Shown here in pieces: positions 48,201 to 62,300 of a DNA stretch of 64,000 nt (positions are counted from its first letter, which is position 1; every line of letters starts with the position of its first letter). The stretch is taken from NCBI GenBank assembly GCA_032718565.1, contig JAVGVS010000700.1, positions 62,001-126,000 of the forward strand, written 5' to 3'. The notes beneath the pieces were generated by a model. The model searched no databases, was not told the origin of the DNA, and saw nothing but the letters and a program-made list of their open reading frames with translations. The stretch is from Distichodus sexfasciatus. Taxonomy: Eukaryota; Chordata; Actinopteri; Characiformes; Distichodontidae. The position numbers were made by a program, and so were the translations under genes.

Positions 48201-51200
48201 TTTTATTCATATATTTTAGCTCTGCACTGAAATGTTTCCTTGGTGAATACTCCTGCTTTAAGGTTTATATTTTTGCAAAAGAATATCATTCTTATATTTT
48301 TTTAATCCTACAATTACTGAAATCCATATCAGTCTTAAAATTCCTAGAGCAGTCGGCCTTTACTCTGGATACCAGACAGTGTACACCGACTATTCACAGT
48401 CTAACCATGCATGACTAGACCATCTGACACACACACACAGAAACAGACAGAGGGATGGGGAGATGGGGGTTAGAGGGGAAGAGAGAGAGAGCGTTGTAGC
48501 TGTGCTGAGGCTCTACTGGCCTGATTTAATTAAATCCAACCCAAAAATCCTTCTGAGACACTCACTGGCTGTGTGCGTCGGTGTGTATGTATGTTGGTGT
48601 GTGTGTGTTGTGAGTGCACCAGCAGAGGTTTAGACAGAGGAGCTCACAAAGCTAATTATCTCCCAGCAGTTCTTAGCGACCCAAGCAAGCAGCTCAGATC
48701 TCAGCAGTCCACCCAAAGGATGTAAACTACTCGACGCTGCAGTGAAGCTCAACTTAATTAAAGAGCTCCTATTTGCAGTTAAGCTAGCTGCTCTCAGTCC
48801 TGGTATTAACACAACTGGGTTTACCTTTAATCTCAAATGACCATGAACCCCCAGATCTCACCTGAACCTAAATAAAAGGGACTTTAATATCCAAAAGACT
48901 GACTAAAGAGGTAGGTCTTAATTCTTTACTTAACAGGAAGTTTATTCCACAGCTGTGGTGCTTTATGAGCAAGTGCTCTTCCCCCCACAGTAATGTTCTT
49001 TATTCTGGGTATTTCTAAAAGACCGGCGTCTTGCGATCGAAGTGTACGAGTCGGACTGTAGTTGTAAATGAGATCACTCACATACTGTGGTGCAAGACCA
49101 TTTAGAGCTTTATAAGTCAAGAGGAGTATTTTATAGTGGTCAAGAAATTTAACTGGCAGCCAGTGGAGTGAAGATAGAACTGGGGTGGTATGATCCTCCA
49201 ATCATTTTCAAGATTTTTTATTTGTCACATGCAAATTATACAGGTACAACATGCAGTGAAATGCATCCTGATCCGCTCCTGACAGTGCAATTTAGGCAAA
49301 ATTAAAATAAAATCAAAATATAGTTACAATACAAACTTGAAAGGAGATAAGGGAATAAAGATAAAAATAAATAACTGTTTCTTATATACAATAGAGCTAC
49401 CTCTGTGCAGAAGACAAGGAGTACAATTAAATTAAAGACCCAAGTGCCGGGTACCGGTGTATCTAACATGTATATATGAATAAAAAAAAGATGTACTAAA
49501 GTTTTATACCTGAGTATACATATTTAATTCTGAAGACAGATAACAGGAGCAATGTGACTGTTTAAAGTGCTGGGTGCAACTGCACAGCAGTGAACAATGT
49601 AGCATGTAGCAAACAGAGTAGGAGCATGTAATATTAGGACAGTGAAATATGGCAGGCAGTAGGCAAGAGGATCTGTATGTGAAGTTCCTCATTTGTGTTC
49701 TACAGTGTTCTATAACAGTACTGTGCAAAAGTTTTAGGCAGGTGTGAACAAATGCTGTGAACAAAGAATGTTTTCAAAAATGAAAGTGTTAATCATTTAT
49801 TTTCATCAATCAACAAAATGCAGTGAATGAACAAAAGAGAAATCTAAATCAAATCAATATTTGGTGTGACCACCCTTTGCCTTCAAAACAGCATCAATTC
49901 TTCTAGGTACACTTGCACACAGTTTTTGAAGGAACTCGGCTGGTAGGTTGTTCCAAACATCTTGGAGAACTAACCACAGATCTATAATCCTATAATCCTA
50001 CAAAATAATGTAATGACTATAATCCTACAAAACCCTGACTTTGTGCAAGTGTACCTATAAGAATTAATGCTGGTTTGAAGGCAAAAGGTAGTAACACCAA
50101 ATATTGATTTAGATTTTTCTTTTGTTCACTCACTTTGCATTTTGTAAATTGCTAAAAATAAGCAATCATTATTTATATTTCTGAAAGCATTCTTTGTTTA
50201 CACCATTTTTTCACACCTGCCTAAAACTTTTGCACAGTACTGTATATGTGTGTATATTTATATGTCTCTCAATATTTTAAGCAGAACACATTCACTTGGG
50301 ATTTTTGCTTTACTACTTTTTGAAGTAAGATATTTCCTGAAGTACCAACTTTGTCTCTCCGAATAAATGAGATAAACAAGGCAACTCAATCCCGCAAAAA
50401 GTTCTGAGGCTACTTGAGAGCGCCATTACATGGAAGCAAACATGCCCCACCTGTTTAATCCTGTTTAATTTTGGTTTGGGATTAAGGCATTGGGATCTAC
50501 ATTCATCCATTCATTCATTATCTGAAACGCTTAATCCCAACTGGGTTCACAGAGGGACTGGAGCCTATCCTGGGAATTTACAGGTGCTAGGCTGGGAACA
50601 ACCCAGGGCAGGCGCCAACACACCGCAGGGCACACACACAGCCACACAGTCACATTCACATTTTATGGGGCCAATTTAGAGTTGTCAATTAAACTATATT
50701 GCATGCTGTTGGACTGTGGGAGGAAACCGGAGCACCCGGAGAAAACCCACGCGAACACGGAGAGAGCATGCAAACTCCACACAATAAGAACCCACGGCCG
50801 ACCCGGGGCTCGAACCCAGGACTGTTAACCACTGCGCCACCGTGCCGCCCTGGGATGTACATGTCTGTGTAATTTAGATGGTATTTATATTACCTTGTTG
50901 ACTGTGTGTTGGCACCTAAGGGCACGGCGGTTGTTCTGATGTAAAGCTGGACATTTGTGGTTTTGTCCACAAACAATTACTTCAACATATAATGGTTCAC
51001 AGGTTTTAAGAGGATGCACAGGAAGTGCATTCAGGCTGGCTTGGTGGACCAACGATGTTCAGAATGATGAGAAACAAATGTCAGCACACTTACCAATTGC
51101 CGTTAATGGTTTATAGTCTCAGACGTGTATAAAATGTAACTAGCCTGCTGGATAGTGTGGTACTAAAGGAGAGGCTTCATCTAGCTAGATTACACAGTGT

Positions 51201-54200
51201 GTAGACAAAAACATGAACACCTGGCCATTAGGTGAATTTAAGCGAGTGATTATTTGTCATTGTGAACACACCACAGCACAGAACACAGTGCACTACAATG
51301 AAATGTGACCACTGCATTTGACCCATTCGTGAAGGAGCGGTGGGCAGCTAACATGGGCAGCACCCGGGAAGCAGTGGTAACTTTCCTGGTCTGGGACCAA
51401 CTCCCTACCAACTGCCCCTATTCTAGAACTCTAAGCATCAATATGGAATTGGTCACCGCGTTTAATTTATAACAGTTTCCACTCTTTTGACAATAGTTTC
51501 GACATTTTGTAACAGTTTCTGTGGCTTTCCACAAGATTTTGGAGAGTGTGGGGTTTATTACCCATTCATTCAGAAGAGCATTGGCGTTGTTTGATGAGGT
51601 CTTTGTCAAGTCAAGCTCTTCCACACCAAACACACCCAACCTTGGGCCTTGCTTTGTGCATTTGGTTACAGCTTCCCCAAACAGTTCCTACAAAGTTGGA
51701 AGCATAGAATCGTCTGAAATGTATTGGTATGCTGAAGAATTATCGTATAGCACTATCCATATAGCGTACTCCCTGTAGGTGAGATCGTCTTGTGGGATTG
51801 AGTTCTTGTCAATTCAGAAATTGAGCAAAAATGCAAAAAAACATTTTCAATTTACAAGTATCAGAATTATCCATATGTGCATATCTCAGTGTTAAATCTA
51901 AATCAATCAGAATTTTATATACACATCTGACAAATTATACGTCACAGTTAATGTGAAATCTCCCTGGTTAATTGGGGATTTTATGATAGTGTCTCAACCC
52001 TCACTTCGAAATTACAATGTGGGTGACACCTCAGGTACAAAAGCTGGAGCTCTGACCTTTGGAACACTGAGTTCGCTACCTGGCAGCTCGCTCTCTGTTT
52101 AAGCTCTAATCACGGCGCTGGGGTTTTGAGCACAGTTCTGCCACAATGTCGTGATGGTTCACAATAAAACAGACTTAGCTCGCATTCTCTCTTCGTTCGA
52201 AATGTAGCGCCCGATGCATCCGTGTGCTCACTGCGTCTGCACGCGTTAATACGCATTGTGCTGACTCCAGTGGCGAGTCGGCAGACCAGATGCGCGCCTT
52301 CCATCACTGATGACTCTGGGGACGCGGGCGACCTGGTTGCCATAGCGACCCCGCTTTTTCCTTTATCTGTGCGATAAAGCGAAAGAGCCGACTCGGGAGA
52401 CGGGAAAAAAAGGAAAAAAACAAACAACAGAACACATGTGATAATGCAATGTCACTGACATGTTTTTGACAAGAGCAGTGATACCCACAGCTGCATCACT
52501 GCTTCAGCGTCCTTATCGTCACAAGGTGAAAAAGGAAAACTTTCTGATTTTACATAAGACATCTAAAGGGAAGTCTGTTTGACTATTATTTATTTAAATT
52601 TTAGTGTTCTTAGATAAGGAATGACTCACATGCATAAAATATCTATAAAGTAAAAGTAAAAGGTTTATATTTCTCTACATCTGAAATAATCTTCCAACAA
52701 ACTGTACATATCAAAACCACACTAAGCCTCATCTCAGTTCTTTACACTAACACAGAACATTCCAGACCCAGGCACAACTGCAGTCACGTCTCAGAAAATG
52801 AATCTGTGACTCCTTATTACCCACTGACTGTTTTGAAAACCTGAAGCGGAGACAAATTCACAATGTTTCCATCCAAAATTAAACTGAGGATCAATTCCTG
52901 ATTTTCATGTCAGACAACACTTTAGATTAGATATTATCTCACGGCTGAAGTTTTACGCTTGTTAAGTGGCTGCACTGTTGTCACCACCTCCAACCTAATT
53001 ACACAGCCCTTGTTAATACAGTTATGGCTGGGCGGTATAGCGTGACGTGATTTTTCTAGAAGGCTCAACTGGAGCAAATGAAAACATCAGTTTCTGTCAG
53101 CTAAGCAGTGCTACTCTGCGTAAGGGCACCAATGGGAATTGTAATGTAACGTCAGCGTCAAGAACTAGGGGAAATTACCTGTCACAAATTAGCTGCAGAA
53201 CTCCATTAGAGATGAATGTTTATTTTTGTTCTACATGAGCTTTTAGAAAAATATTGTCTGCAGTAATCCCCATGCTATACTTCCCAACCCTATTACACCG
53301 GCAGAGTGAAATGATATAAAATCAGAAGAAAACGGGTGGTAATGGCCTCGTTGTAGATACTTGTTTACAGACCAAGAGGTTATCAATTCACATCCAGTTC
53401 TGTCCTTCCTCCAGCGCTACCACCATTGGACACCTGAGCACCAAAGTTGTTCCATGATAACTTGCCTTAGATGAGAATGTCTGCTAAATGCAGTGGTGGT
53501 CTAGTGGTAAGACAATGTATTTAGACCAAGAGGTCGCCAGTTCAAATTCCTCTGTGCCCTACCGATAGCACTATCACCACTGGGCCCCTGAGTAAGACCC
53601 ATAACCCCATGTTGCTCCTGGGATCGTTGTAATTAGGGGAAAATCTTCAGGGTGAGTAGGAATGCTGTGCATCACACCATAAGCCAAAAATCATAGTGTT
53701 CGGCCTATAGTTGGCACAATAGCAAAGGAAAACATGTTCTGACCTGTTCTAGGCGGCACTAAAACATAAACGCTACATAAATGTATGTAATGTCATAACA
53801 GAGCTTTTATCATTTACATGAAATTAGAGAAAACCACTCAACTTTTATATGAACACTATGTTAGATGTTAGTTTCTTTATAAACACAACTTACTGAACCT
53901 GTCATAACAAAAAAAAGCTCCACTACCAAGTCAAAAGCTAATCTTTAAGCTAATCTTTAAGCATTTTTTTCCTATGTAATTTCACTTTATTTTATAATTT
54001 CCACCTTATAATTCCTTATGTCTTTATATGATTAATGTAGTTATGTGGTTTTACCTTATGTCAGTTCACTTTATTGTTCCACACACATACACAGACACTG
54101 CTAATGGTTAGTGCTGACCCTTTTGTGCTGCGTTTTGCGACTTGTGATTGGACCCCTCTCATTGCCACTTGCAGCTACATTTGCAATTGAAAGAGCGTCA

Positions 54201-57200
54201 GCTAAATGAGGTAAATGTAAATGCCATAACAGTAAACTGCAACGGTACAGTAGCACTAGAAGAAATTACATTATTTAAGTGTAAATTATATACGACAGAA
54301 TGTCATTATATACGTGCTAATGCACACAATGTCACAGTAAAATTGCATTCATCGACAGAGAGCCACAGAGCTTTCACGCTATTGCCAGTAATGCTTCAGA
54401 AAAATTGCACAGGAAACGAAAGGTTAGGAAATATATCAATTGAGGTGTTTCAGAGCGCTGGGAAGCACAGGAATGAGTGAATCCAGCCGAATATCCAGTA
54501 AACAGACCAGGATGAACATATAGGCAACAGACAGTATGTAGCAGTCAGCTGTCAGGAGACGCTAGTCATAGATCTCTCTGGAAAGGTCAGGGATAAACAC
54601 ATGGGGGTGTAGCCTGTCTGCCACTCTGAGATCTTGAACACCCACATAAATGATGTGCCAGCATTTTCACTACCAGCCCTACAGGCCGAGGACAAGCAGG
54701 AGCCAATCTAACAGTCGGCGATGGAGGGGAAGTGACTTACTCGTTTTCAGTGTGAGCCTGATTTCTGGTCAGGAATTACTGTATATAAACAAGAAACAGC
54801 AAATGGATTTGGGATACAGAAGGCAAACCTAGTTAATAGGTTCCAAGCATTTGGAGAATGGAGTTATCTGGAGGTATAACTGCAGTTATCCCGGGATTCA
54901 ACTCACCGTTCTCATGGTCACCAACACAGTTTTCAGACACTCAGACCAATACACCACCCATTCATCTTTAGTCTTGGATGTTAGCTTTTTGCTTCATTGT
55001 AATAATTTAGCATCGACTAACCTATTGTGTGTGTGTGTCTCCTTCAGAGCGTGCGTTATTCTGGGGGTGGTGTTCATCCTGTCTGCTATAACCATCCTGG
55101 TGAAGGCCATCCATGCCCTTGCAACTAACGTACTGCCTGAAGTGGTAAGAAATCCTACATAAACACACCCACGCTTATCATTTTTTAGTGAATATTGCAA
55201 ATACTAACCTGAACCTGTAACCGTAAGGAAATCTACCCTCAAGTGAAAGCCACAAAAACATCAGCATCAACTTGCACACGTTTATCAGCGTCATCCTACA
55301 TCTTACACGCCACAGTTTGCTGTATGATTCGATTAAATAGATCAAAAGATGTTAAATCCTTCTTGGAAGTACGGAAGTCCTTAGACGACATGAGTCAACT
55401 TTGTTTTTTCTCCTCCTTATCTCAAGATCACGACTTATTTTTCCCTGTGATCTTGACAAAACCAAAATCGTCACAGTATTTTTTAAATCACCTTCTCATT
55501 TAACAGACACTGACGGGATAATTGTCAAGCAACACTTTCATTTCAGCTTGTGGCAGGTCATAATCAAAGTTAAATCGGACGCATTTGTCCATCATGATTA
55601 TGACAGTGCCATCTTAGAGAACTTGGACGAACATTAGACGTGATTTCGAGAAACAACTTTGATTTCGCCGGGACCATGAGAAAAAATAAACCGGGATCTC
55701 AAAATAACTAAAGTTGTTTTCATCTATCATCAGAAAAATAAGTCGCGATCTCAAGATAATGAAAAGAAAAATAAGGTGCACACGTGGCCTCGACTTCCGT
55801 ATAGAAGCACCATTAATTGTTCTCACATTCACTTCCTGTAATTTACGGTTAATTGTGTTTATTAATAACACACCAACCTTCTGTACAGTCTGAGAGACGG
55901 TCCTGCGTAAGTGCTCTAACCCACTAGCAGACGTGCTTGGCATGGCTATGGCATGTTAGTGCAGGCAGTGAACTCCCAAAGGACGACGGAGCACTGCTGT
56001 AGCATCGCCTGATGTAGGACCAGCTTCTAATACCTAATTCACAACAGTACATTCACAAGTACTGCTACAGCTAAGGCAAGTCTGATCTCAGATCAGCGTT
56101 TAAGGCCACTTCCAGCTCTCGGAGTCCGTGTGGGAGTATGTGTGAGTAGCGTGAGTCAGAGTGTCGACTTCTGTTCTCTGTACTGTCTGGCTTCCGTCTG
56201 TAGTGTTTTAATGCTAGCAAGACTGTAGCAGGAAGAACATGAACATGAACACAAACACACACACACACACACACAAATAAAATAAAAACCAGCTCCAGTA
56301 AGATGGTGTTAGCTGGTAACCAGTTTATCCTCATTTACGAAATCCTCTTGACCCTTTTCCATCTTGGCCATCACAAAACTGGAAACTGACCATCAGGTCA
56401 AAGCAGTAATGAGTGTGTGCACGGACACACACACACACACACACGCACAGTCTTGTATTATTACCATAGACTCCCATAATGGCTAAAGTACATAATTTTA
56501 CACCTACCTAGTCATTTTTCCTCATGGGGACCTCTCAAATGTCCCCACAAAGCCCAAAAAAACAGATAAAAGTGATTTTAGGGGACAAAAAGGTCCCCAC
56601 AATGCGATAAATACATGAACACACACACACATTTTAACAATATAAGGGGTGGTGGCCTAATGGTAGAATACTTGCTCATGGACCAATAGGTCATTGGTTC
56701 ATGACTGAGCTCCAAACCCAACATAACTGAGGTCCTGAGCAAGACCCTTAACCCCAAGTTGCTCCAGGGAGACTGTCGCTGTAATTATGGAATGGAAGTT
56801 GAATAAACGAGTGCTAAAGATCACAAATATGAACTATAAATCAGGTAAGAAATATGAAATTGCATGGTGTGTGCTATTATGTACAGTCTATAGATCGTGA
56901 CAGCATGGTAACAATCTGGAATTGTGTTCATTTAAACCTGCAAACAAACTGTCTGACTTTAAACCAAGGGTTCTAATCTAGAATGAAGAATTATGGCAGG
57001 TTAAATGAAGACACATAATAGATAACAGAGAAGAATGAAACATTCATTTTTTTTTAAACAGTGCTGAATTTAAATACATCTGTATATAAAGTCGTTTTTG
57101 TTGTTTTCGCTTTTGGGCTTGTAGTGCGTTGCGTTGCTTGTTCTATTCATTGTCAAATCAATATGGAGGGATTAGCATAAATGCTGAACAATAAACCAGC

Positions 57201-59323
57201 TTTACCGCAGTGCCACTTCCCTAGCATAACCAACTGCGTGTGCGCTCACTTCCAGCCGCCGCCGATTCCCGATCCAGATATTTGAGTGGTTTATCAGACC
57301 GATACCGATCCACATATCGGATCGGTGCCATTTTTACTACTTATATCCAAAATAATACTGCAAGAAACTGTCATTTATAAATGTGGCAAACTTCACTACA
57401 TTTGAGCAAATGTTTGCTGGAAAACACTGGAAATCTTTCTCTCAACGTAAGTTATCACTCAGCTTATATTTGGACCTTATATTTGGCAGCTGGTAGGGTA
57501 ATGGTGAGTGATTATTTGTCATTGTGAACACACCACAGCACAGCACACAGTGCACCACAACCAAATGTGACCTCTGCATTTAACCCATCCGTGAAGGAGC
57601 AGTGGGCAGCTAACATGGGCAACACCCGGGGAGCAGTGCTTGGGGACGGTACCTTGCTGATGACTACCTCAGTGATAACTTTACCGGCCCTGGATTCGAA
57701 CCTGCAAATTTCTGATCACGGGGCGAACACCCCACCGTTACGCCATCAGCTGCCCCAGGACGTTCGCCCCGTGATCGGAAGGTTGCCGGTTCAAATCTCG
57801 GACTGGTAAAGGTACTACTGAGGTAGTCATGAGCAAGGTACCGTCCTCCCCAGCCAGTGCTCCCCAGGTGCTGCCCACTGCTCCTTCACGGATGGGGCAA
57901 ATGCAGACGGCACATTTCGTTGTAGTGCTGTGCCGTTGTGTGGTGTTCCCAATGACAAATATTCACAAATTTTCGCTCTCATATTTTTTTGGTTCAAACA
58001 TTACCGCAAATCACAGGCTTTCGGTGTGTGTGGAACCCCAGCTTATAGTGTTTCTTTACAGGACTTTAATATCTGGAATTATGTTCCATATTGCATTCAA
58101 CAAGAACATGAAGAGCTACAGAAGTGCTGCAGTTGCTTTAGTAGATATAATTGGATAATGAATAAGGCTCATGCAGCTCGACTGTAATTACGTTATAGTT
58201 TCTTTTACTACCCCACACCAAGAGGAACACGGCAGCGAGGCGGGGCGGTGGACGTGCTGCACACCTCCTTCCCTGCTATAATTAAGTGAAGAACGCAGCC
58301 CAGCCGAGGTGCGAGCTGCGGAGAGACGTGGTGGTGGTGGTGGTGGCGGTGACGACGGCGGCGCGAGAGGTGCGAAAGCTGGGACAGGCTCACGCTCGCG
58401 ATTGCACCGCTGTTGCCAGGCAATCGGGGCTGCTTGGCAACGTGGAAGGGGGGGTGGGGTGGGGTGGAGAGGGGGCGTCGGGGTAGAGAAAGCCAGAGCT
58501 CGGTTGTTCCCGAGCAACTAGCCCGAGCAACGACACCCCAAAAGTGCCACCAACCGAGCAGAGCTGCAGGAGTGTGGGGAGTGTGTGGGGGTACAGACGC
58601 CTCACTTTCACCTGCTATAGACACAAGTTAGAGAAACTCTAGAGGCGGGGGAAAAGGAGGGAGAAGGCGTAGATGAAAGAGAGAGCTGGAGAGAGGATGT
58701 GTGTGTGTGCGCGCAATGTTTTAATCAGGACCCTGGCTGTTCTCCGGAGGAATCCAGCTCCTGCTCCGGCCCCGCAAAGCCGCGTTTGGCGCATACAAGC
58801 ACTGACTAAAAATAGATCTGATATTTCTCTACTGCCTTCATCTGCTGATGTCAGACACGCTGTCTCTGTACTCTCTTTCTCTCTCTCTCGTTCACACTCT
58901 CACACACACGCGCGCACACACCTCGCTATCTTTGTAGATACTTCCATTGACTCCCATAACAACTAAAATTATACTTCTGTAATACTAACATCTAAATTAT
59001 TCTGCTCTTAACACTTTAACGTTAAACCCAACGAGCAAAAGCAAATCTTTCTTCTTCTAGTGCTTCCGATAAAGACCAGTCCTCACAAAGCCTCTGTAAA
59101 CTCACAAATCTCAGCTTCTCCTCTTTTAGGACATAGTCTGCCCCTTACAAAAGAATAACACACACACCGTCACTTTACCTCCCCTCCCGCACGCCCCATC
59201 AGACCGACTGTGGGCTGGTAATAAAATGTTAATAAGGCTGTGACAGAAGTGTGTGTGTGTGTGTGAGCTGGACTGCAGTCCTGGAGGGCTTTTGTGTACG
59301 TGTGAGGTGGCGTGTGGAGACTG

Positions 59324-59362
<39 letters not shown>

Positions 59363-62300
59363 CACACCTGTTTGTCTAGTCCTCTGTGAAGGCTGATTAT
59401 TAATGACTTCAGACGGTTGTTGGATAACCAGTAAGCTGCAGTAGATGGGCCAGAATACTGATTTGGGAGGAAGATACGCCTGTCTCTGTCAGAGCCACAC
59501 ACACACACATACACACACACACACACACACACGCAACCATCACAACCAGTCAACCAAACACGTCCTTGAAAAGCAACAAACGTTTGTGAAGAAAAGAACA
59601 GCTCAGTAGCACATATCGAACGTCCGAAAGAATAAACATTTTACGTGTGGAGCAAATATAGATAAACAAAAGAGATATGTCAAGCTTGGGGCAGTCGGTG
59701 GCGTAACGGTAGGGTGTTCGCCCCGTGATCAGAAGGTCGCAGGTTCGAATCCAGGGCTGGTGAAGTTACCACTCATGAGCAAGGTACCGTCCTCAAGCAC
59801 TGCTCCCCTGGCGCTGCCCTTGTTAGCTGCCCACTGCTCCCTCACGGATGGGTTAAATGCAGAGGTGCAGTGTGTGAGGTGCTGTGGTGTGTTCACAAGA
59901 TAACTGAACACACAGCCACCATCAGCTTGTGGAATATACAACAGATCACAAGCAAGACTGCTCTCAGCGGCCCATTCCTGATTCATAAAAGGTGTATACA
60001 TTATTCTCGCACTATATTTCATCTTGCTAAACTCGTCTCTGGTAAAAATCACAGTGAAACCCCACACTCCAGTCACACACGTGAACATGCACACGCGTGC
60101 ACTTTTTGACGCTGAACGCTAAGGCAGTGTGATAAACCTTATAAACTATACGACTACAATACTACAGGTTGATACCAGTAATTTTGCAGTTGCTAGACAA
60201 ACAGCACAATCTTGTGGTATGCGGCGTGTTTCAGTACGTCACACTTACAGTACAAATGGTACACATACAGTATGTATATAATATACTGTACTTACGGTAC
60301 AAGTAGTACACGTGAGTCGTGCTCTTTTACAAAATTAGAATTAAATAAAGCTTGTTTTCTGTGTCAATTTTAATATTGTAACACCAACTGCATGGCGACA
60401 CCAGTGATATTGCATTTTGCCGGACAAACAGCATAAACCATCAGGTGGCAGGTTGTGTTTATAATGTAGTGCATCACATGATAAACACACGGCCATATTT
60501 TTTCCACTGTGATAATACGAAACGCTGGTATCATATTTTGGGGATGTTTCCTACAGCACTTACTACAATAAAGCTACTCCACTTCCTAGAGTATACTAGC
60601 ATACTTATATTGTCATGTCATAAAGCACTTGCGTTACGTGATGAGCGTCTACATTTGTTCATTTCCGTGAATCTCCATCCCACATTTGGAAGAATAACGG
60701 TTAGGGAGTTTGCCCCGTGATCGCGAGGTCGCTGGTTCGAATCCTAGACCGCTGGTGTACTCATAGGCAGGGCACCCTCCCCAAGCACTGCTCCCCAGCT
60801 GCCTGCCCTTGTTAGCTGCCCACTGCTCCTTCACGGATGGGTCAAATGCGGGAGGTCACGTTACGTTGTGGTGCACTGTGTGCTGTAGTGTGGTGTGTTC
60901 ACGATGACAAATGATCGCTCACCTTCACTTTCACCTGCTGCCTGTGAGTCAAGTCCCAGTGTGAGCATATGAACTTTACATTTACAGCATTTAGCAGACG
61001 CTCTTTATCCAGAGCGACTTACATTTCCTAAATTCAGGGACAGTTCCCCTGAGAGCAACTTAGGGTTAAGGGTCTTGCTCAGGGACCCAGTGTTGGTTCG
61101 CCACAGGTCGGATTCGAACCCACAACCTCTTGGTCCCAAGGCGAGTGTCCTACCTGAACTGATGCTATGTCTTTTCCGTAATCTGCCCCCACTTTTTGGG
61201 TCAAAATTGTATTACAGGTCTAATATTTCATTCATTTGTGACTCTGCACGGCAAAACCAGTCGCTTGTCACAAATTTTCTAAATTGACTTATGTTTTCAT
61301 GAAAGGGCATAAATCAAGCTTCAAAACGATACCTATATGGAATGAATGGGACGACATATGACTGAGATATCAACATTCAAAGGAGTCGGGTTTCTCCCGT
61401 CACGGCAAGTGAGAAACGGAGAAATCTGCCGTCGAAGTTGACTATCGCCGTAGCACTCACAGACGCTTATTACGGTCGCGGCTATGTTTGTATTTACGGT
61501 AGCCTACGCTGCATTCACAGCCACACGGATAGCCTACCTGCGTTAGGTTAACTGAACTCGGGAGACGAAGATGGATTCCGGAGAAATATCTTCACGCTAG
61601 TCAACCAGTGGATTTACTGTAAATATTGGAGTAGAGCGGTCAAAACAGAAACTTTTAACATTCTGCTGGAATTGAATTCCTCACCTCAAGAACGTCACGT
61701 TTTTAGGATGGAAAGGGGAAGTTTTTCAGCCAAATTTATTCCCAACAGTACAGTATAGACCTTCCACTGTTTCAAAACACTAAAAACAAAAAATTCCCAT
61801 ATTTTACCCCACGCAACATAAACGCTCGTTTTTCTCGGAAACCTCCGTTGCGACAAGCGACTGGTTTTGCCGTGCAGAGTCACATATAAAAACTTGACAT
61901 ACAATACAGTTATTAGTGAGGCCTTCATTATTTGTTTAGACTGATTTGACTCGGACCGAGTGTTTATTTGGCTGCTGATCAGAATAACTGTAAGAATGCA
62001 GCAAATTAAATAGACATTTGGAATATTTGTAATGTTCTATATTTTCAAAACTGTCTATATATCTTGTTTTTTTGTTTTTTGTTTTTTTTTTCAAATTTAA
62101 TCTACCCTGAAGGAAGCAGTGGGCCTATGAGACGTCAGTAATAATCTCCTGGGCTTTCCTAATTGATTCACGCGGCGATGTCGAGATATTGTGGCTGAAT
62201 GTGTTGCCAGATGCAGGACTGTTTGAAAATTGGGAACGTTGCTGTGGTATCGCCTGTAACCTCTATTAAAGTGTAAAGTAAAGAGCATTATTTGCTTTTC

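Larger units (their letters stand above)
42817..55047 (+). other. tmem163 intron 4
   Basis: 12.2 kb. Contains the SINEs, LINE fragment and transposon remnants listed, a GA-rich stretch at about 45,640-46,580 with (GA)n near 46,310-46,331, and otherwise unassigned AT-rich sequence. Confidence 0.6.

Noticed and set aside
58208..58631. Overlapping open frames of 66-138 codons on both strands
   Set aside because: All reading frames are open because of the GC-rich composition; products are Pro/Gly/His low-complexity strings.
59687..59765. Possible tRNA gene
   Set aside because: A and B box-like motifs are present but the cloverleaf and acceptor stem are not, and the sequence continues into a repeated SINE body.
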